Below, in pieces: positions 35,307-44,192 of a stretch of 56,872 bases of DNA. The position numbers were made by a program, and so were the translations under genes. The notes below the pieces were generated by a model that was not told the DNA's origin, ran no database searches, and was given only the letters and a program-made list of their open reading frames with translations. Origin of the DNA: CAYMCO01 sp964388955 (lineage in GTDB: Bacteria; Chloroflexota; Anaerolineae; Anaerolineales; E44-bin32); assembly GCA_964388955.1 (NCBI GenBank), contig CAYMCO010000037.1, forward strand, positions 1 to 56,872, read 5' to 3'. The stretch's first letter is position 1. Every line of letters starts with the position of its first letter.

Positions 35307-35685
35307 TCCAACGCGAGGCGCTGGGAAGTTCCAGCAGGCCCGGCAGTTCCTGCCAACTTTCGCCGCCGCCCCCGAAGCGCGAGAGGGTGCCGGGCTCGGC
35401 CCCAACGGAGACCACACCCGGGCCTGCCTCAGCCACGTTCTGCGCGGCAACCGCGGTGATCTCTGGGTGCGGGATCCCCGTGCCCGCAGGTTACCAACCC
35501 CGGTCGACGTCTTCCCTGCGCCGCAACCCGTCGGTCAGGGTCCCGATATACATCCGGCGGATGTCCGCCGGGTCAACGGCGACGCATCCCGGCTCGCTCC
35601 CCTCCAGACGGATCTCCAGCGGCCCTTCGGAACCGGACCGTAGGATAAGCAGGGTGGTGTGAGTGGTTATTGCGAAACCCATCAT
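35307..35685 (-). pseudogene. decayed WD40/Asp-box propeller gene
   Basis: From the ATG at 35685 a 64-residue frame reads MMGFAITTHTTLLIL, then LEIRLEGSEPGCVAVDPAD and RRMYIGT, a typical opening of Chloroflexota Asp-box/glycosidase-like propellers, ending in a premature stop after RGW. The reading continues in another frame with VVSVGAEPGTLSRF, GGGGESWQELPGLLELPSA and SRW, matching the second blade of that family. After that similarity is lost, exactly where the MITE-like element begins. At least one frameshift plus the insertion inactivate it. Confidence 0.6.
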
Positions 35686-35957
35686 CGGTTGGACCCCCTT
35701 CTCCAGGACAGCTCATCCCCCCGGGGGGGCGACGACCGGCGGTGCAGGGATTTGCTGGTCCGTGGCCAACTCCTCCGGGAACCTTGCCACCGGGAGGATT
35801 CGAGGAGCACGGAAATCGATGCTCCCCGGCGGAACGTGTGAGGCGGGCTGGAATACCTGTCGATCATCATGCTCACCAGGGAAGGGGGAGTTCTCCGCCG
35901 ATGTCAGCCCGAACAGTCGGTTCTGGCGTAGAATCAAGAAACGGAAAGGAGCGCATC

Positions 35958-36392
35958 ATGGCCACTGTCCAGGTCCGCTATATCGTGAACGACGTCGAGG
36001 CCGCCATTTCGTTCTACCGGGACCAGTTGGGCTTCCAGCTCGTGATGCACCCCGCGCCCCCGTTCGCTATGCTTTCGCGCGGCGGCCTGCGCCTGGTCCT
36101 GAGCGCGCCTAACCCGGCGGGCGGAGGAGGCCAGCCGATGCCCGACGGCACCGCCCAGGAACCGGGCGGTTGGAACCGGTTTGCGGTCGAGGTGAGCGAC
36201 ATCGCCGCCACCGTCGAGGAGCTGCGTCAGGCAGGAGCGAGCTTTCGGAATGAGGTCGTCACCGGTGTCGGTGGCAAGCAGATCATCGTGGAGGATCCTT
36301 CCGGCAACCCCGTGGAGCTGTTCCAGCCGCTCATCCCCGAGGCGCAACTTGCATCGGCACCGGGCCAAGGAAGTCAAGAAAGCGCGATCTGA
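35958..36392 (+). CDS. VOC-superfamily (glyoxalase/bleomycin-resistance-like) protein
   Basis: A 144-residue vicinal-oxygen-chelate protein with two beta-alpha-beta-beta-beta modules: VRYIVNDVEAAISFYRDQLG starts the first, and WNRFAVEVSDIAATVEEL begins the second, ending IIVEDPSGNPVELFQP with the usual metal-ligand glutamate. The first ligand position (usually His/Gln near the N-terminus) is not clearly present, so catalytic type is uncertain. GGAAAGGAG precedes the ATG at 35958. The longer open frame upstream is non-homologous. It stands alone between a pseudogene and a convergent lipoprotein gene. Confidence 0.88.
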   Translation: MATVQVRYIVNDVEAAISFYRDQLGFQLVMHPAPPFAMLSRGGLRLVLSAPNPAGGGGQPMPDGTAQEPGGWNRFAVEVSDIAATVEELRQAGASFRNEVVTGVGGKQIIVEDPSGNPVELFQPLIPEAQLASAPGQGSQESAI

Positions 36393-36469
36393 CCGATCTG
36401 GCCTGGGACCAGTGGAGTTGCTTGGCTGCGACCCGGAAGGTGCGCGATATCTTGCACAGCCGGAGGTGT

Positions 36470-38443
36470 TCAGCTGTCACGAGCCGGCTGCCACGAAGGT
36501 GCCAGCCAGCTTTTCGCCAGGCTCAGGCCGGGCGCCCGGAGCAAGCGCTGTTCCAAGGACGCAAGGGAGACCACATATAGGTGCTCGCCGACGGGCGAGT
36601 CCGCCCCGATGAGCAGGAAATCTCCGCCCGGGGAGAAAACCGCGGCCTCCACCCACGTTCCGGAGTACACCTGATCCAGACCGCCTCCCGAGATCCCTGC
36701 CAGATACAGGTCGTGCCCAGGCCCATCATCCGGCATCGACTCGTGTCCGAAAACGAGCTGCTGGCCCCCTGATGACCAGATCACCGGGAAGAGGCCGCCG
36801 CCCTGGAAGGTGGCAATCTCCTGCACCAGATTCCCCTGGCTGTCCAGCAACCGCAATGCGATAGCCCTTTCGCCATAGCCCACCGCGGCGACGCGTTCGC
36901 CGTCCGGCGCGGGGAATAGGGCGGCGTTTTCCAGCCATCCCGAAGCGAGCTCCCGCGAGCGCTCTTTGTCGATGTCCAGCGCAAAGACGACCCCCGGACC
37001 CAACCCGCCGTTGGGCCCCTGCGGGCGCAGCAGGGCCTCCTCCCCGAGCCATCCGTCGAGGAGATAAGGCGAGTCCTCCTGCGGCAAGTATTGGACGCTG
37101 AGATTGCGCAGATCGCTTCCGTCGGGCCGGATGGCATATATCGCCTCACCACCTTCTCCATCCTGCACTCGAAAGGTGATCCATTCACCGTCCGGGGACC
37201 AGACCGGCGGGTCGATGAATGGGAACTCCGCCACCGTGGTCCAGGAATCGGCCCCGGGATCGTAAAGGTGCAAACCGGCCCGATTTCCATCTTCTTGGAC
37301 CGGATAGGCGAAAGCGGCCAGGTTCCCCTCCGGGGACCAGACCAGGGGTGTCAGGGTGAACTGCAAATTGAACGGGATGGGGACAATCTCCGGCTCGGGG
37401 CAGGCGCGCCTCCCCGTGGCGCAAGACCCGGGCAGGCGCACCAACTCAACCGCTGGCGCCGGATAGCCCTGATCCATGATGAAGAAATAGACCTCGCCTT
37501 CCGGGTCCTGGTCCTGGTTTTCAAATGGAACCGTCGCGGGCGCGTCCACCGGGTTGCCGTTTGCGTCCGAGAATCGCGGCACGGTCGTTGGGCTTAAGAT
37601 GAATACGCCGGGAGGGAAGGTGATGTCGTAAGCGATCTTCTCGACGATGTGCTCACTCTCCATCGTCTCGCCGCCCTGTTTTCCGAAGTGCTGCCAGCGC
37701 AGGATCAGGCCCGTTTGAACATCGATCCAGAAGCGATCGACGCGGCCGGCGCCTTCTCGCGACCAGTCCACCACCAATGAGTCGCGCCCGGCCACGGTAT
37801 CCAGATCCACCGCTGCGTAGGTCCCCCCGCGCTGGGCCAGACCGCCTGGGAAAATCAGGTCCCCTGTCGCCGGCCCGAGGGCCATTCGCATGGGCTCCAT
37901 GACGACGGCATCGCCTGGAGGCTCCGGAGGGAGCTCGAAGCCCGGCAGATCGGACCGACGCGCCTCACCAGTGACCAAATCCATCTCCAGCAGCCCTGTG
38001 CCGTCGGCTACTCTCAGGTGGGTCGGCTCACCATCACGCGGACCGAAGATCTCTCGGAACTTCCCCCCGGGTTGATCCACCCATACCTGATGGCGATATT
38101 GCTGAAGGCCTTCGCTCGATCCTTCGGGAGGGTAATAGGTCACCTCGATATCCGCCCATACCCTGCGCCAAGTCTGGGCGCTTTGGGCCAGTTTCGCCTC
38201 TATCTCTCCGGCAACCGATCCGGCCCCCAGGGCAGCCGCCCCGGGTTCGAGCTCGACAACACGAGTGGCCAAAGAAGCCCGTTCGGTCTCAATCGACGCA
38301 GCCGTGGCGCTCGCCGGGATGTCCGGTGTCGCCGTGCGCTCGATGCCGGCATCCATCTGGCCGCAAGCCCCCAGAGTCAAGCCACCCAACAACGCTGCGA
38401 CCATTGTGACGAGGGGCAACCGGGGAAAGTGCGACTGATTCAT
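36470..38443 (-). CDS. lipoprotein with LolA-like N-terminal and WD40/TolB-like propeller C-terminal region
   Basis: A 657-residue lipoprotein: signal peptide ending in lipobox LGAC (about residue 26), then a LolA/RseB-like domain (about 60-320), with VWADIEVTYYPPEG, YRHQVWVDQPGGKFREIFG and DRFWIDVQTGLILRWQ. A TolB-like propeller follows (about 355-650), with repeats VWSPEGNLAAFAYP, VWSPDGEWITFRV and FSPGGDFLLIGAD. The combination suggests a surface protein binding acyl or hydrophobic ligands or monitoring the envelope, as in anti-sigma-factor-regulator lipoproteins. GGGAGG lies nine bases before the ATG at 38443. No adjacent sigma or anti-sigma genes are seen. Confidence 0.8.
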   Translation of the reverse strand: MNQSHFPRLPLVTMVAALLGGLTLGACGQMDAGIERTATPDIPASATAASIETERASLATRVVELEPGAAALGAGSVAGEIEAKLAQSAQTWRRVWADIEVTYYPPEGSSEGLQQYRHQVWVDQPGGKFREIFGPRDGEPTHLRVADGTGLLEMDLVTGEARRSDLPGFELPPEPPGDAVVMEPMRMALGPATGDLIFPGGLAQRGGTYAAVDLDTVAGRDSLVVDWSREGAGRVDRFWIDVQTGLILRWQHFGKQGGETMESEHIVEKIAYDITFPPGVFILSPTTVPRFSDANGNPVDAPATVPFENQDQDPEGEVYFFIMDQGYPAPAVELVRLPGSCATGRRACPEPEIVPIPFNLQFTLTPLVWSPEGNLAAFAYPVQEDGNRAGLHLYDPGADSWTTVAEFPFIDPPVWSPDGEWITFRVQDGEGGEAIYAIRPDGSDLRNLSVQYLPQEDSPYLLDGWLGEEALLRPQGPNGGLGPGVVFALDIDKERSRELASGWLENAALFPAPDGERVAAVGYGERAIALRLLDSQGNLVQEIATFQGGGLFPVIWSSGGQQLVFGHESMPDDGPGHDLYLAGISGGGLDQVYSGTWVEAAVFSPGGDFLLIGADSPVGEHLYVVSLASLEQRLLRAPGLSLAKSWLAPSWQPARDS

Positions 38444-38564
38444 ATGGGGGCCCTCCCGGACCCATATCGCCGATAGGGCGTATGATCGGATTCTAGCCCC
38501 TACGATTGACCTTATGGTAGCGAGCATGTCGCGGAACTGACACCCCGCGTTACGGAATTGTGAT

Positions 38565-38586
38565 CCCCGTGCTGGATGGCGCGGGG
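38565..38586 (-). terminator. stem-loop between two minus-strand genes
   Basis: CCCCGTGC and GCGCGGGG pair (one G-T) around TGGATG, just past the stop of the 187-residue membrane-protein gene. No T-run, so the terminator call is tentative. Confidence 0.35.
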
Positions 38587-38588
38587 GC

Positions 38589-39152
38589 CTAATTCCTGCT
38601 AGGACGTTTTGCGCGGCGGGACACATTTTTGAGAAGGATCACGGCCATGACCAAATTCAGCAGGGTGATCGTCAGGAAAGGAACCATAATCCCCATGCTT
38701 TCCGCCACGCCCCGCAGCGCCATCACGACCGACATCGTGCTCACCGCCAATCCCATGGTGACGAACTTCAGGATGGCCACCGACGCGAGCAAATATCCCC
38801 AGCTGCTGCGGCGCAGGAGCAGTACCCCCGCAAGCACGGTCAGGGGAACCAGCAGGCCCAGATCCATGGCCTGAATGACCAGCGTTGTTGTACTCTCCAG
38901 AGCTGGCGTTTGGCCCTCCAGCAGCGGTGGAACGATGCGCCCCATCCAGGCCAGAAACAGGAAGCCACCCACGAGAAAGAGCAGCCCCGCGATCCAGCCG
39001 CGCGGAAGTCCATCGGAGAACCGCGCCGGCAACTCAAGAAGGTCAAAGGACATCATGCTCAGGATGAAGGCGCACAGAGAAAATGTCAACAGGACTACAT
39101 AAGCCTCCTTTCCTTTTGGGCGGAGCACCCTTCGCTCGCCCGTATGCTCCAT
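38589..39152 (-). CDS. four-helix membrane protein of unknown function
   Basis: A 187-residue protein with about five membrane segments (around 20-38, 50-68, 92-112, 118-138, 150-172) and a basic C-terminus (KNVSRRAKRPSRN). The ATG at 39152 is only three bases after the stop of the preceding frameshifted gene, so they form a translationally coupled pair. No conserved motif or family is recognised. The pair may be two parts of one ancestral multi-pass protein. Confidence 0.65.
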   Translation of the reverse strand: MEHTGERRVLRPKGKEAYVVLLTFSLCAFILSMMSFDLLELPARFSDGLPRGWIAGLLFLVGGFLFLAWMGRIVPPLLEGQTPALESTTTLVIQAMDLGLLVPLTVLAGVLLLRRSSWGYLLASVAILKFVTMGLAVSTMSVVMALRGVAESMGIMVPFLTITLLNLVMAVILLKNVSRRAKRPSRN

Positions 39153-39155
39153 TCG

Positions 39156-39669
39156 CTACCCGCTCAGCGCGACCACTCCCACGATCCCTAAGTTGATCAA
39201 CAGGCCCAGTAGACCCTTCTGCACGAGCATGCCGGATCCGCCATCCCAGAACAGCAGAATGACCACGGCGGAGAAGCCGGCCGAAATCATCAGCAGGGAT
39301 TGCGCCCAACCCGCCTGTGTGATCATGCCCACGTCGCTGGCCACCAACGCCGACCCCGCCACAAGATACAGGGCCGAGGCAAGCGGCCGGGTGAGCGGCT
39401 CTCCCACGAACCTGGAGAACACCCACGACCGTGTACAAGACGGGGGCGCCCACTCCGAACGCCGCCAGAGTTACGGGGCCAAACGCGATGAAGTTCGCCG
39501 CCAGCAGGTTGGTCGTGAAGACCTGGAAAGCCGTATACAGACCGGCCACCACCATGGCATAAGACCCGGAGGCAACCCAGACATCCGCGCTTGGCAACCA
39601 CCGTATATCCATGAGGATTGCATGAATTCTCCGATCCGGCCCAGTATGCGTGTCTGCAATGGCGTTCAT
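39156..39669 (-). pseudogene. frameshifted small membrane protein
   Basis: Translation starts at ATG 39669 (AAGGAGG six bases upstream) and gives MNAIADTHTGPDRRIHAIL, then hydrophobic helices up to PVLYTVVGV. From about 39422 the membrane-protein sequence continues in a different frame (FSRFVGEPLTRPLASALYLV to VVALSG, stop at 39156). The first frame meanwhile turns into a Gly/Arg-rich string. A single-base indel near 39417-39430 explains this. It could be a real mutation or an assembly error; fused, the protein would be about 170 residues with five helices. Confidence 0.6.
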
Positions 39670-40079
39670 GACAAGCCTCCTTCGTATTGTGCCATCATCA
39701 TCCCACTGGGATTCCGGCCTGTCCTCGATGAGATGGGAGGTCCGCCACCTGACCACCCGACCAGTCCGGGGACGAGGTGCGCGATGGGCGACAAGCCATA
39801 CGCGCCCCACCGCGCATGATCCACTATGCATGGCGCATAGCATATAGCATGGAAAGACCGGCGGCATGAACGCCGTCAGTTTCTTTTCGCCCCCATCCCC
39901 GCAAGAGATTGCGGCGTCTGATCGCCACGATGTCCTCTTGTGACAGCCCCCAGGGAGCGCGATGCGCATGGTTTTTTCCCGGGCAGTTCCACCCAATTTC
40001 CAGACGCCGAAACGCATCCCCCAGTAGCGTAGAGACGCCCCGGCGGGGCGTCTGCACATGCCGCACTGCGGACCCCCGC
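39670..40079. other. 410-base gap with a palindrome
   Basis: Contains GC palindrome copy 3 (40033-40053) and an AT-richer stretch near 39810-39855 with repeated GCATAGCATATAGCATGG-like words. No gene is supported. Confidence 0.4.
40033..40053. repeat. GC palindrome family, copy 3
   Basis: Arms AGACGCCCC/GGGGCGTCT around GGC, preceded by AGTAGCGTAG. It lies just downstream of the module B receiver gene. Confidence 0.8.
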
Positions 40080-40478
40080 CTATGCGACGCCGTCATCTCC
40101 TCTCTGCCCGCATTCGCCAGTCTCTTTCGCCTCGATCGATGAAAGCGCCTCCGCAAGCCGAGCCGGTGAATCCACCTTGCTCACGAAGAGGTCGGCTCCC
40201 GCCGCATGTGCAGCCAGCCGGGCCTCCGGCCTCCCGCTGAGCACCAGAACCACGAGCCGGGGGAATTCCGCCTTTATCGCTCTGACGGCGGCCGAAGGGT
40301 CTCGGGCCGGCAGCTCCCACTCCAGCAACAACAGATCCGGTCGTGTCTCTCGGATTGCGGTGTGCAGTTCCTCCGCCATGGCTGTCTCGCCGACCACGGT
40401 CATGCCAATATCCTGCTCGACCAGCAGCTTCACCGCCCTTCGAATCTTGGCCTTCTTATCCGCCAACAAGACGCGCAT
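40080..40478 (-). CDS. orphan pseudo-receiver protein with Glu at the phosphoacceptor site
   Basis: A 132-residue CheY-like domain without output domain, following the LuxR regulator of module B. The phosphoacceptor position reads DLLLLEWELP, with glutamate in place of aspartate, and the acidic pair reads VLLADKKAK, with one aspartate lost. The switch serine (VLVLSGRP) and lysine (LFVSKVDS) remain. Glu at this site usually mimics permanent phosphorylation, so the protein is predicted to be phosphorylation-independent. The C-terminal 15 residues (GECGQRGDDGVA) are unstructured. No good ribosome-binding site is seen before ATG 40478. Confidence 0.8.
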   Translation of the reverse strand: MRVLLADKKAKIRRAVKLLVEQDIGMTVVGETAMAEELHTAIRETRPDLLLLEWELPARDPSAAVRAIKAEFPRLVVLVLSGRPEARLAAHAAGADLFVSKVDSPARLAEALSSIEAKETGECGQRGDDGVA

Positions 40479-40766
40479 TCACATCGCTCGCAAGAATGTG
40501 TTCATTTCAACGGCTGCTCTCCACCGGAGGGCGGTGATCAGCCCCCCGGCGTTTTCAGCATATTCGGGGGTCTGCACGAGTGCACTCGGCGCTCGGTGAG
40601 ATCGGAACTGGCCGATTGGAGAGACTTCCCCCTGGCCACCTGGGCAATGGCGGTAGCTCTCGAGACGGGAGCTACCGCTCCCAGGAATACAAGACTCCCT
40701 CACCGCACAACGCGGCCAGGGAGTCGCTCCGCGATCTTCTTGCGAAATCCATCGCTTGTGGAAGTT

Positions 40767-41405
40767 TCAATCGAGCAAGTCGTGCTTGAGCGCCTGTGCA
40801 ACCGCCTCCGTTCGGCTGGCGACATCCATCTTGGATAGGATACTGCTGACATGGAATTTCACTGTCGACCGGCTCACCACCAGCCGATCCGCGATCTCCG
40901 GATTGGTCATGCCGTCGACCATCAGCCGGAGCACTTCACGCTCCCGCTCCGTGAGGTCATGTCCGTACGGCGGTGGGCTGGTTTGGGCACGGATGAGCGC
41001 TTGAGCGGCTTCGGGAGCGAGCGTGGGCTTTCCCTCGTGGGCTGCGCGTATGGCTTCCGCCAGCTTTCCGGCGGTGACGTTCTTCAATAGATAGCCAATG
41101 GCGCCTGCTTCCAACGCACCACGCACCAACTCGTCCTCTTTGAAACTGGTAAGGGCGATCACTTGCGTTTCCGGGTGCCGCTCGCGGATGTGTTCGGTCG
41201 CTTCCGCTCCGTTCATCCCCGGCATGACCAAGTCCATCAGAACTACATCTGGCCCCAGGCGATCGCACATGGCGATCGCCGTCTCCCCGCTGGGAGCTTC
41301 GCCGGCCATCTCCAGATCCTCGAAGGCATATAGGAATCCTCCTAGACCCTTACGCACCACAGCGTGGTCGTCGACGATCAATACGCGTATCGGCTTTTCA
41401 GCCAT
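40767..41405 (-). CDS. NarL/LuxR-family response regulator (module B)
   Basis: A 212-residue response regulator with a complete receiver (acidic pair in VLIVDDHAVV, phosphoacceptor in VVLMDLVMPG, switch threonine in VIALTSFKED, lysine in GYLLKNVT) and a LuxR helix-turn-helix (LTEREREVLRLMVDGMTNPE and VVSRSTVKFHVSSILSKM). The start at 41405 overlaps the kinase stop by eight bases, indicating translational coupling with its cognate kinase. It is highly similar to the regulators at 8304 and 47188. The orphan receiver follows about 290 bases downstream. Confidence 0.93.
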   Translation of the reverse strand: MAEKPIRVLIVDDHAVVRKGLGGFLYAFEDLEMAGEAPSGETAIAMCDRLGPDVVLMDLVMPGMNGAEATEHIRERHPETQVIALTSFKEDELVRGALEAGAIGYLLKNVTAGKLAEAIRAAHEGKPTLAPEAAQALIRAQTSPPPYGHDLTEREREVLRLMVDGMTNPEIADRLVVSRSTVKFHVSSILSKMDVASRTEAVAQALKHDLLD

Positions 41406-44181
41406 CCACCCACCTCCCGTCCCCCGCAGATTTCCAATGAAGCCTGACTTCCGTCCCCTTTCCGGGCTGGCTCCTGACCTCCAGGTCTGCCCCGATTTCA
41501 TCAGCCCGCTCTTTCATGATATCCAATCCCAGACGATTCGCCCCCACCGAGTCGACAGTGAAGCCTTTCCCGTTATCCCGGACGGACAGGGTCATGCCCG
41601 CGTCTTGATCGCACACCAGCTTGACGGCCACCTCCGTCGCTTCAGCGTGTTTGGCGACGTTATTGAACGCCTCTTGGGCGATGCGATAGATCGCGACCCG
41701 GACGTCCTGGGGGAGCGGGCAGGATCCTTCGGCGTGATAATCCACTTCCACACCCACCCGGCTGGTGAGCGCTTCGCTCAACTGCGAGAGCAAATCGCTT
41801 AGATTCATCTCCGTGAGCGTCGCCGGCCGAAGCTCCAGCAACAGCGTCCGCATCTCCGCCAAGGCCCCTCGGGTGAGTTGGCGCAGGTCCTCCAACCGGC
41901 GCCTCCCCTCCCCCTGATCACGTTCCCAAATCCTGGGGATGACCTCGGCGATGATAGAGGCCGAGAACAGGGTTTGCGTCACGGCGTCGTGCAGATCTCG
42001 GGCCAACCGTCCGCGCTCCTCTGCGACGGCCAGCTCTTGGGAGCGATCATACAGGCGAGCGTTCTCGATCGCCAGCGCCGCGCGTTGCGCAAGGGAAGTG
42101 AAGAGCCTGACTTCGTCCTCCGGAAACTGCCGCGGTTCCAGGTAGTTCAGGTTGAACACGCCGAAGAAGTGATCCCCGATCTCGATGGGGATATGTATGA
42201 AGGCGCGGATACCCTCAGGGTCAGTCACATATCGCGCGACCCTGTCATCGGCATGCGTATCCTCGACCAACACGGGTTGGCGCTCCGAGATGACGCGGCT
42301 CACAGCCCCCTCACCAGGATGGAACGTCATCCGCGCCATTGTCTCCTGACTGAAACCGCGGGCTGCACGCACCTTGAGGGCGCCTTCCTCCTCGTCCCAC
42401 ACCATGATCGAACTCTTGTCCGCTTTCAAGATATCGACCGATACGCCCACCAGCGAACCCAAGACGCCGTCCAGATCGAGATGGCGATGCAGCTCCGCGT
42501 CCGCCTGGTACACGCTTTCGAGTTCGCGCAGTTTCTGCTCCAAACGCTCGAACAGCCTCGCGTTTTCAATGGCAACTGCAGCCGTGCTGGCGATACCCCA
42601 CGCCAGATCGATCTCCTCCGGCGCGAATTCGTGGCCGGGCGTCTCCGTCCCCAAGATGGCGATCGCCACGACCCTGCCTTTGCTCACCAGGGGAATCTCG
42701 AGTATGGACCGGAGGCCCGATTGTCCTGCCAGAACCTCATCGCCTGTGACGCTCACCGCCGGGCGACCGGTGGCGATGACGCGCCGCGTGAGACGATCCT
42801 TATCGGGATCCACCGACTTTGGCAGCCCCATGACTGCCCCACCATCCTCGAAGACTTCACGGCCCCCTGCCGGATGGAACAGCCTGCTCCCTTCATCCAT
42901 CAGGAATAGCCCGCAGTTGCGTACTCCCGCTGCCTCCGCCAGCGACTCGGCGATTTCCTCCAAGACTTGCTCCAACTCGAGCGAACCGCTGGCGCCTTGC
43001 ACCGCGTCCAACAGCATGGACAACTCATGCGTACGCGCCGCCACCTTCCGCTCCAGATCCCCTTGCGCCTCTCTGAGCTGCACCGCGACTCGGTTGAACT
43101 GCGTGGCCAACTGACCCAATTCCCCTCCGGCATCCGCCGCCGCTGGTTGCGCATACTCCCCCCTGGCGATGTTTTCGGCGGCCTCGACGAGTTCAACGAT
43201 AGGGCGAGTGATCGCCCGCACACCAATCGAGACAATCGCTCCCGGAACCAACACCCCCAGGACCAAAAGCACGACCATCAGAAGCTCGCGGCTGCGTATC
43301 GGCGCCACTACCTGCGACCAGTCCTTCTCGACGATCAGCCCCCAGTCGGTCCCGGGGACCGGTGCATAGGAGGCGAGCACATCTTCCCTTCGCTCATCTA
43401 TCGTCCTGGACGCACCAGCCTCCCCTTCCAGGGCCAGGCGGACGACGGTGCGATTTCCCACATCGGAGAGAATGCGCTCCGGATCGCTGTGAAATAGGAC
43501 TCGGCCTTGACCATCGACGAGGTAGGCGCGCCCCTCCCCACCGGCCCGGAGCTTCAAAATGTCGCCATAAAAGGCGCTCACAGCCGTCTCGCCCAGACGG
43601 AACATCCCGACCAGCACGCCACTGGTGGCCTCGCCCTCACCCCGGATTGGCACACCTATCGCGATGACTTCGGCTCCCAGGGGTCCATCGTCCACCGCGT
43701 CGGTGACTACTGGCTGGACAGTGCGAACGAGGCCGCGAAAGTAGGGCCGATCAGACAGATCCACGCCCCGCAGATCGGCCCGCCCGGGTTGCGCGGCGAT
43801 GAACGAGCCATCGGCATCCAGGGCCAGCGCGCCGCCATCGAAGACCACCAGCCGATTCGCCTGCTCCTTCAGCGCCCCCTCCCACTGGTCCGATCCCAAT
43901 TCTCCGAGACGAGCCGCGCGAGCGATCCCCTGCAGCGTTTCTGCATCGTCTTCCAATTCCGATGAGAGCTGACCGGCCGCGTAATGGGCAAGGGCCTTGT
44001 TCTGCTCCACCGCCAGGTCCTCCGCCGCTTGAAGGTAGAAGCTGAAAGCGGCCCCGGCGACCGCGGCCAGTATCAGAGCCGTCGGGAGGAATGACCACCA
44101 CATGATGCGCGCGCCCAGACCACCTGTGCGCATCCGAGCAAATGGGGCCTTGAGCCGCTCCCAAACGACCTGCGGATTCAC
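41398..44181 (-). CDS. membrane sensor histidine kinase: dCache-HAMP-GAF(x2)-HisKA_3 (module B)
   Basis: A 927-residue kinase. Membrane helix (about 28-50), dCache-like extracytoplasmic sensor with DLSDRPYFRGL and RAYLVDGQGRVLFHS, second helix (about 290-312), HAMP (about 315-370), two GAF domains, then RLARDLHDAVTQTLFSAS with the phosphorylated histidine near 731, and HATPase_c with AFNNVAKH and VRDNGKGF. It is a close paralogue of the kinase at 10920 but has one GAF domain fewer. It starts 11 bases after the binding-protein gene and overlaps the regulator by eight bases, so all three genes form one tight operon. Confidence 0.93.
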   Translation of the reverse strand: MNPQVVWERLKAPFARMRTGGLGARIMWWSFLPTALILAAVAGAAFSFYLQAAEDLAVEQNKALAHYAAGQLSSELEDDAETLQGIARAARLGELGSDQWEGALKEQANRLVVFDGGALALDADGSFIAAQPGRADLRGVDLSDRPYFRGLVRTVQPVVTDAVDDGPLGAEVIAIGVPIRGEGEATSGVLVGMFRLGETAVSAFYGDILKLRAGGEGRAYLVDGQGRVLFHSDPERILSDVGNRTVVRLALEGEAGASRTIDERREDVLASYAPVPGTDWGLIVEKDWSQVVAPIRSRELLMVVLLVLGVLVPGAIVSIGVRAITRPIVELVEAAENIARGEYAQPAAADAGGELGQLATQFNRVAVQLREAQGDLERKVAARTHELSMLLDAVQGASGSLELEQVLEEIAESLAEAAGVRNCGLFLMDEGSRLFHPAGGREVFEDGGAVMGLPKSVDPDKDRLTRRVIATGRPAVSVTGDEVLAGQSGLRSILEIPLVSKGRVVAIAILGTETPGHEFAPEEIDLAWGIASTAAVAIENARLFERLEQKLRELESVYQADAELHRHLDLDGVLGSLVGVSVDILKADKSSIMVWDEEEGALKVRAARGFSQETMARMTFHPGEGAVSRVISERQPVLVEDTHADDRVARYVTDPEGIRAFIHIPIEIGDHFFGVFNLNYLEPRQFPEDEVRLFTSLAQRAALAIENARLYDRSQELAVAEERGRLARDLHDAVTQTLFSASIIAEVIPRIWERDQGEGRRRLEDLRQLTRGALAEMRTLLLELRPATLTEMNLSDLLSQLSEALTSRVGVEVDYHAEGSCPLPQDVRVAIYRIAQEAFNNVAKHAEATEVAVKLVCDQDAGMTLSVRDNGKGFTVDSVGANRLGLDIMKERADEIGADLEVRSQPGKGTEVRLHWKSAGDGRWVDG

Positions 44182-44192
44182 GCCCGCCTCGC

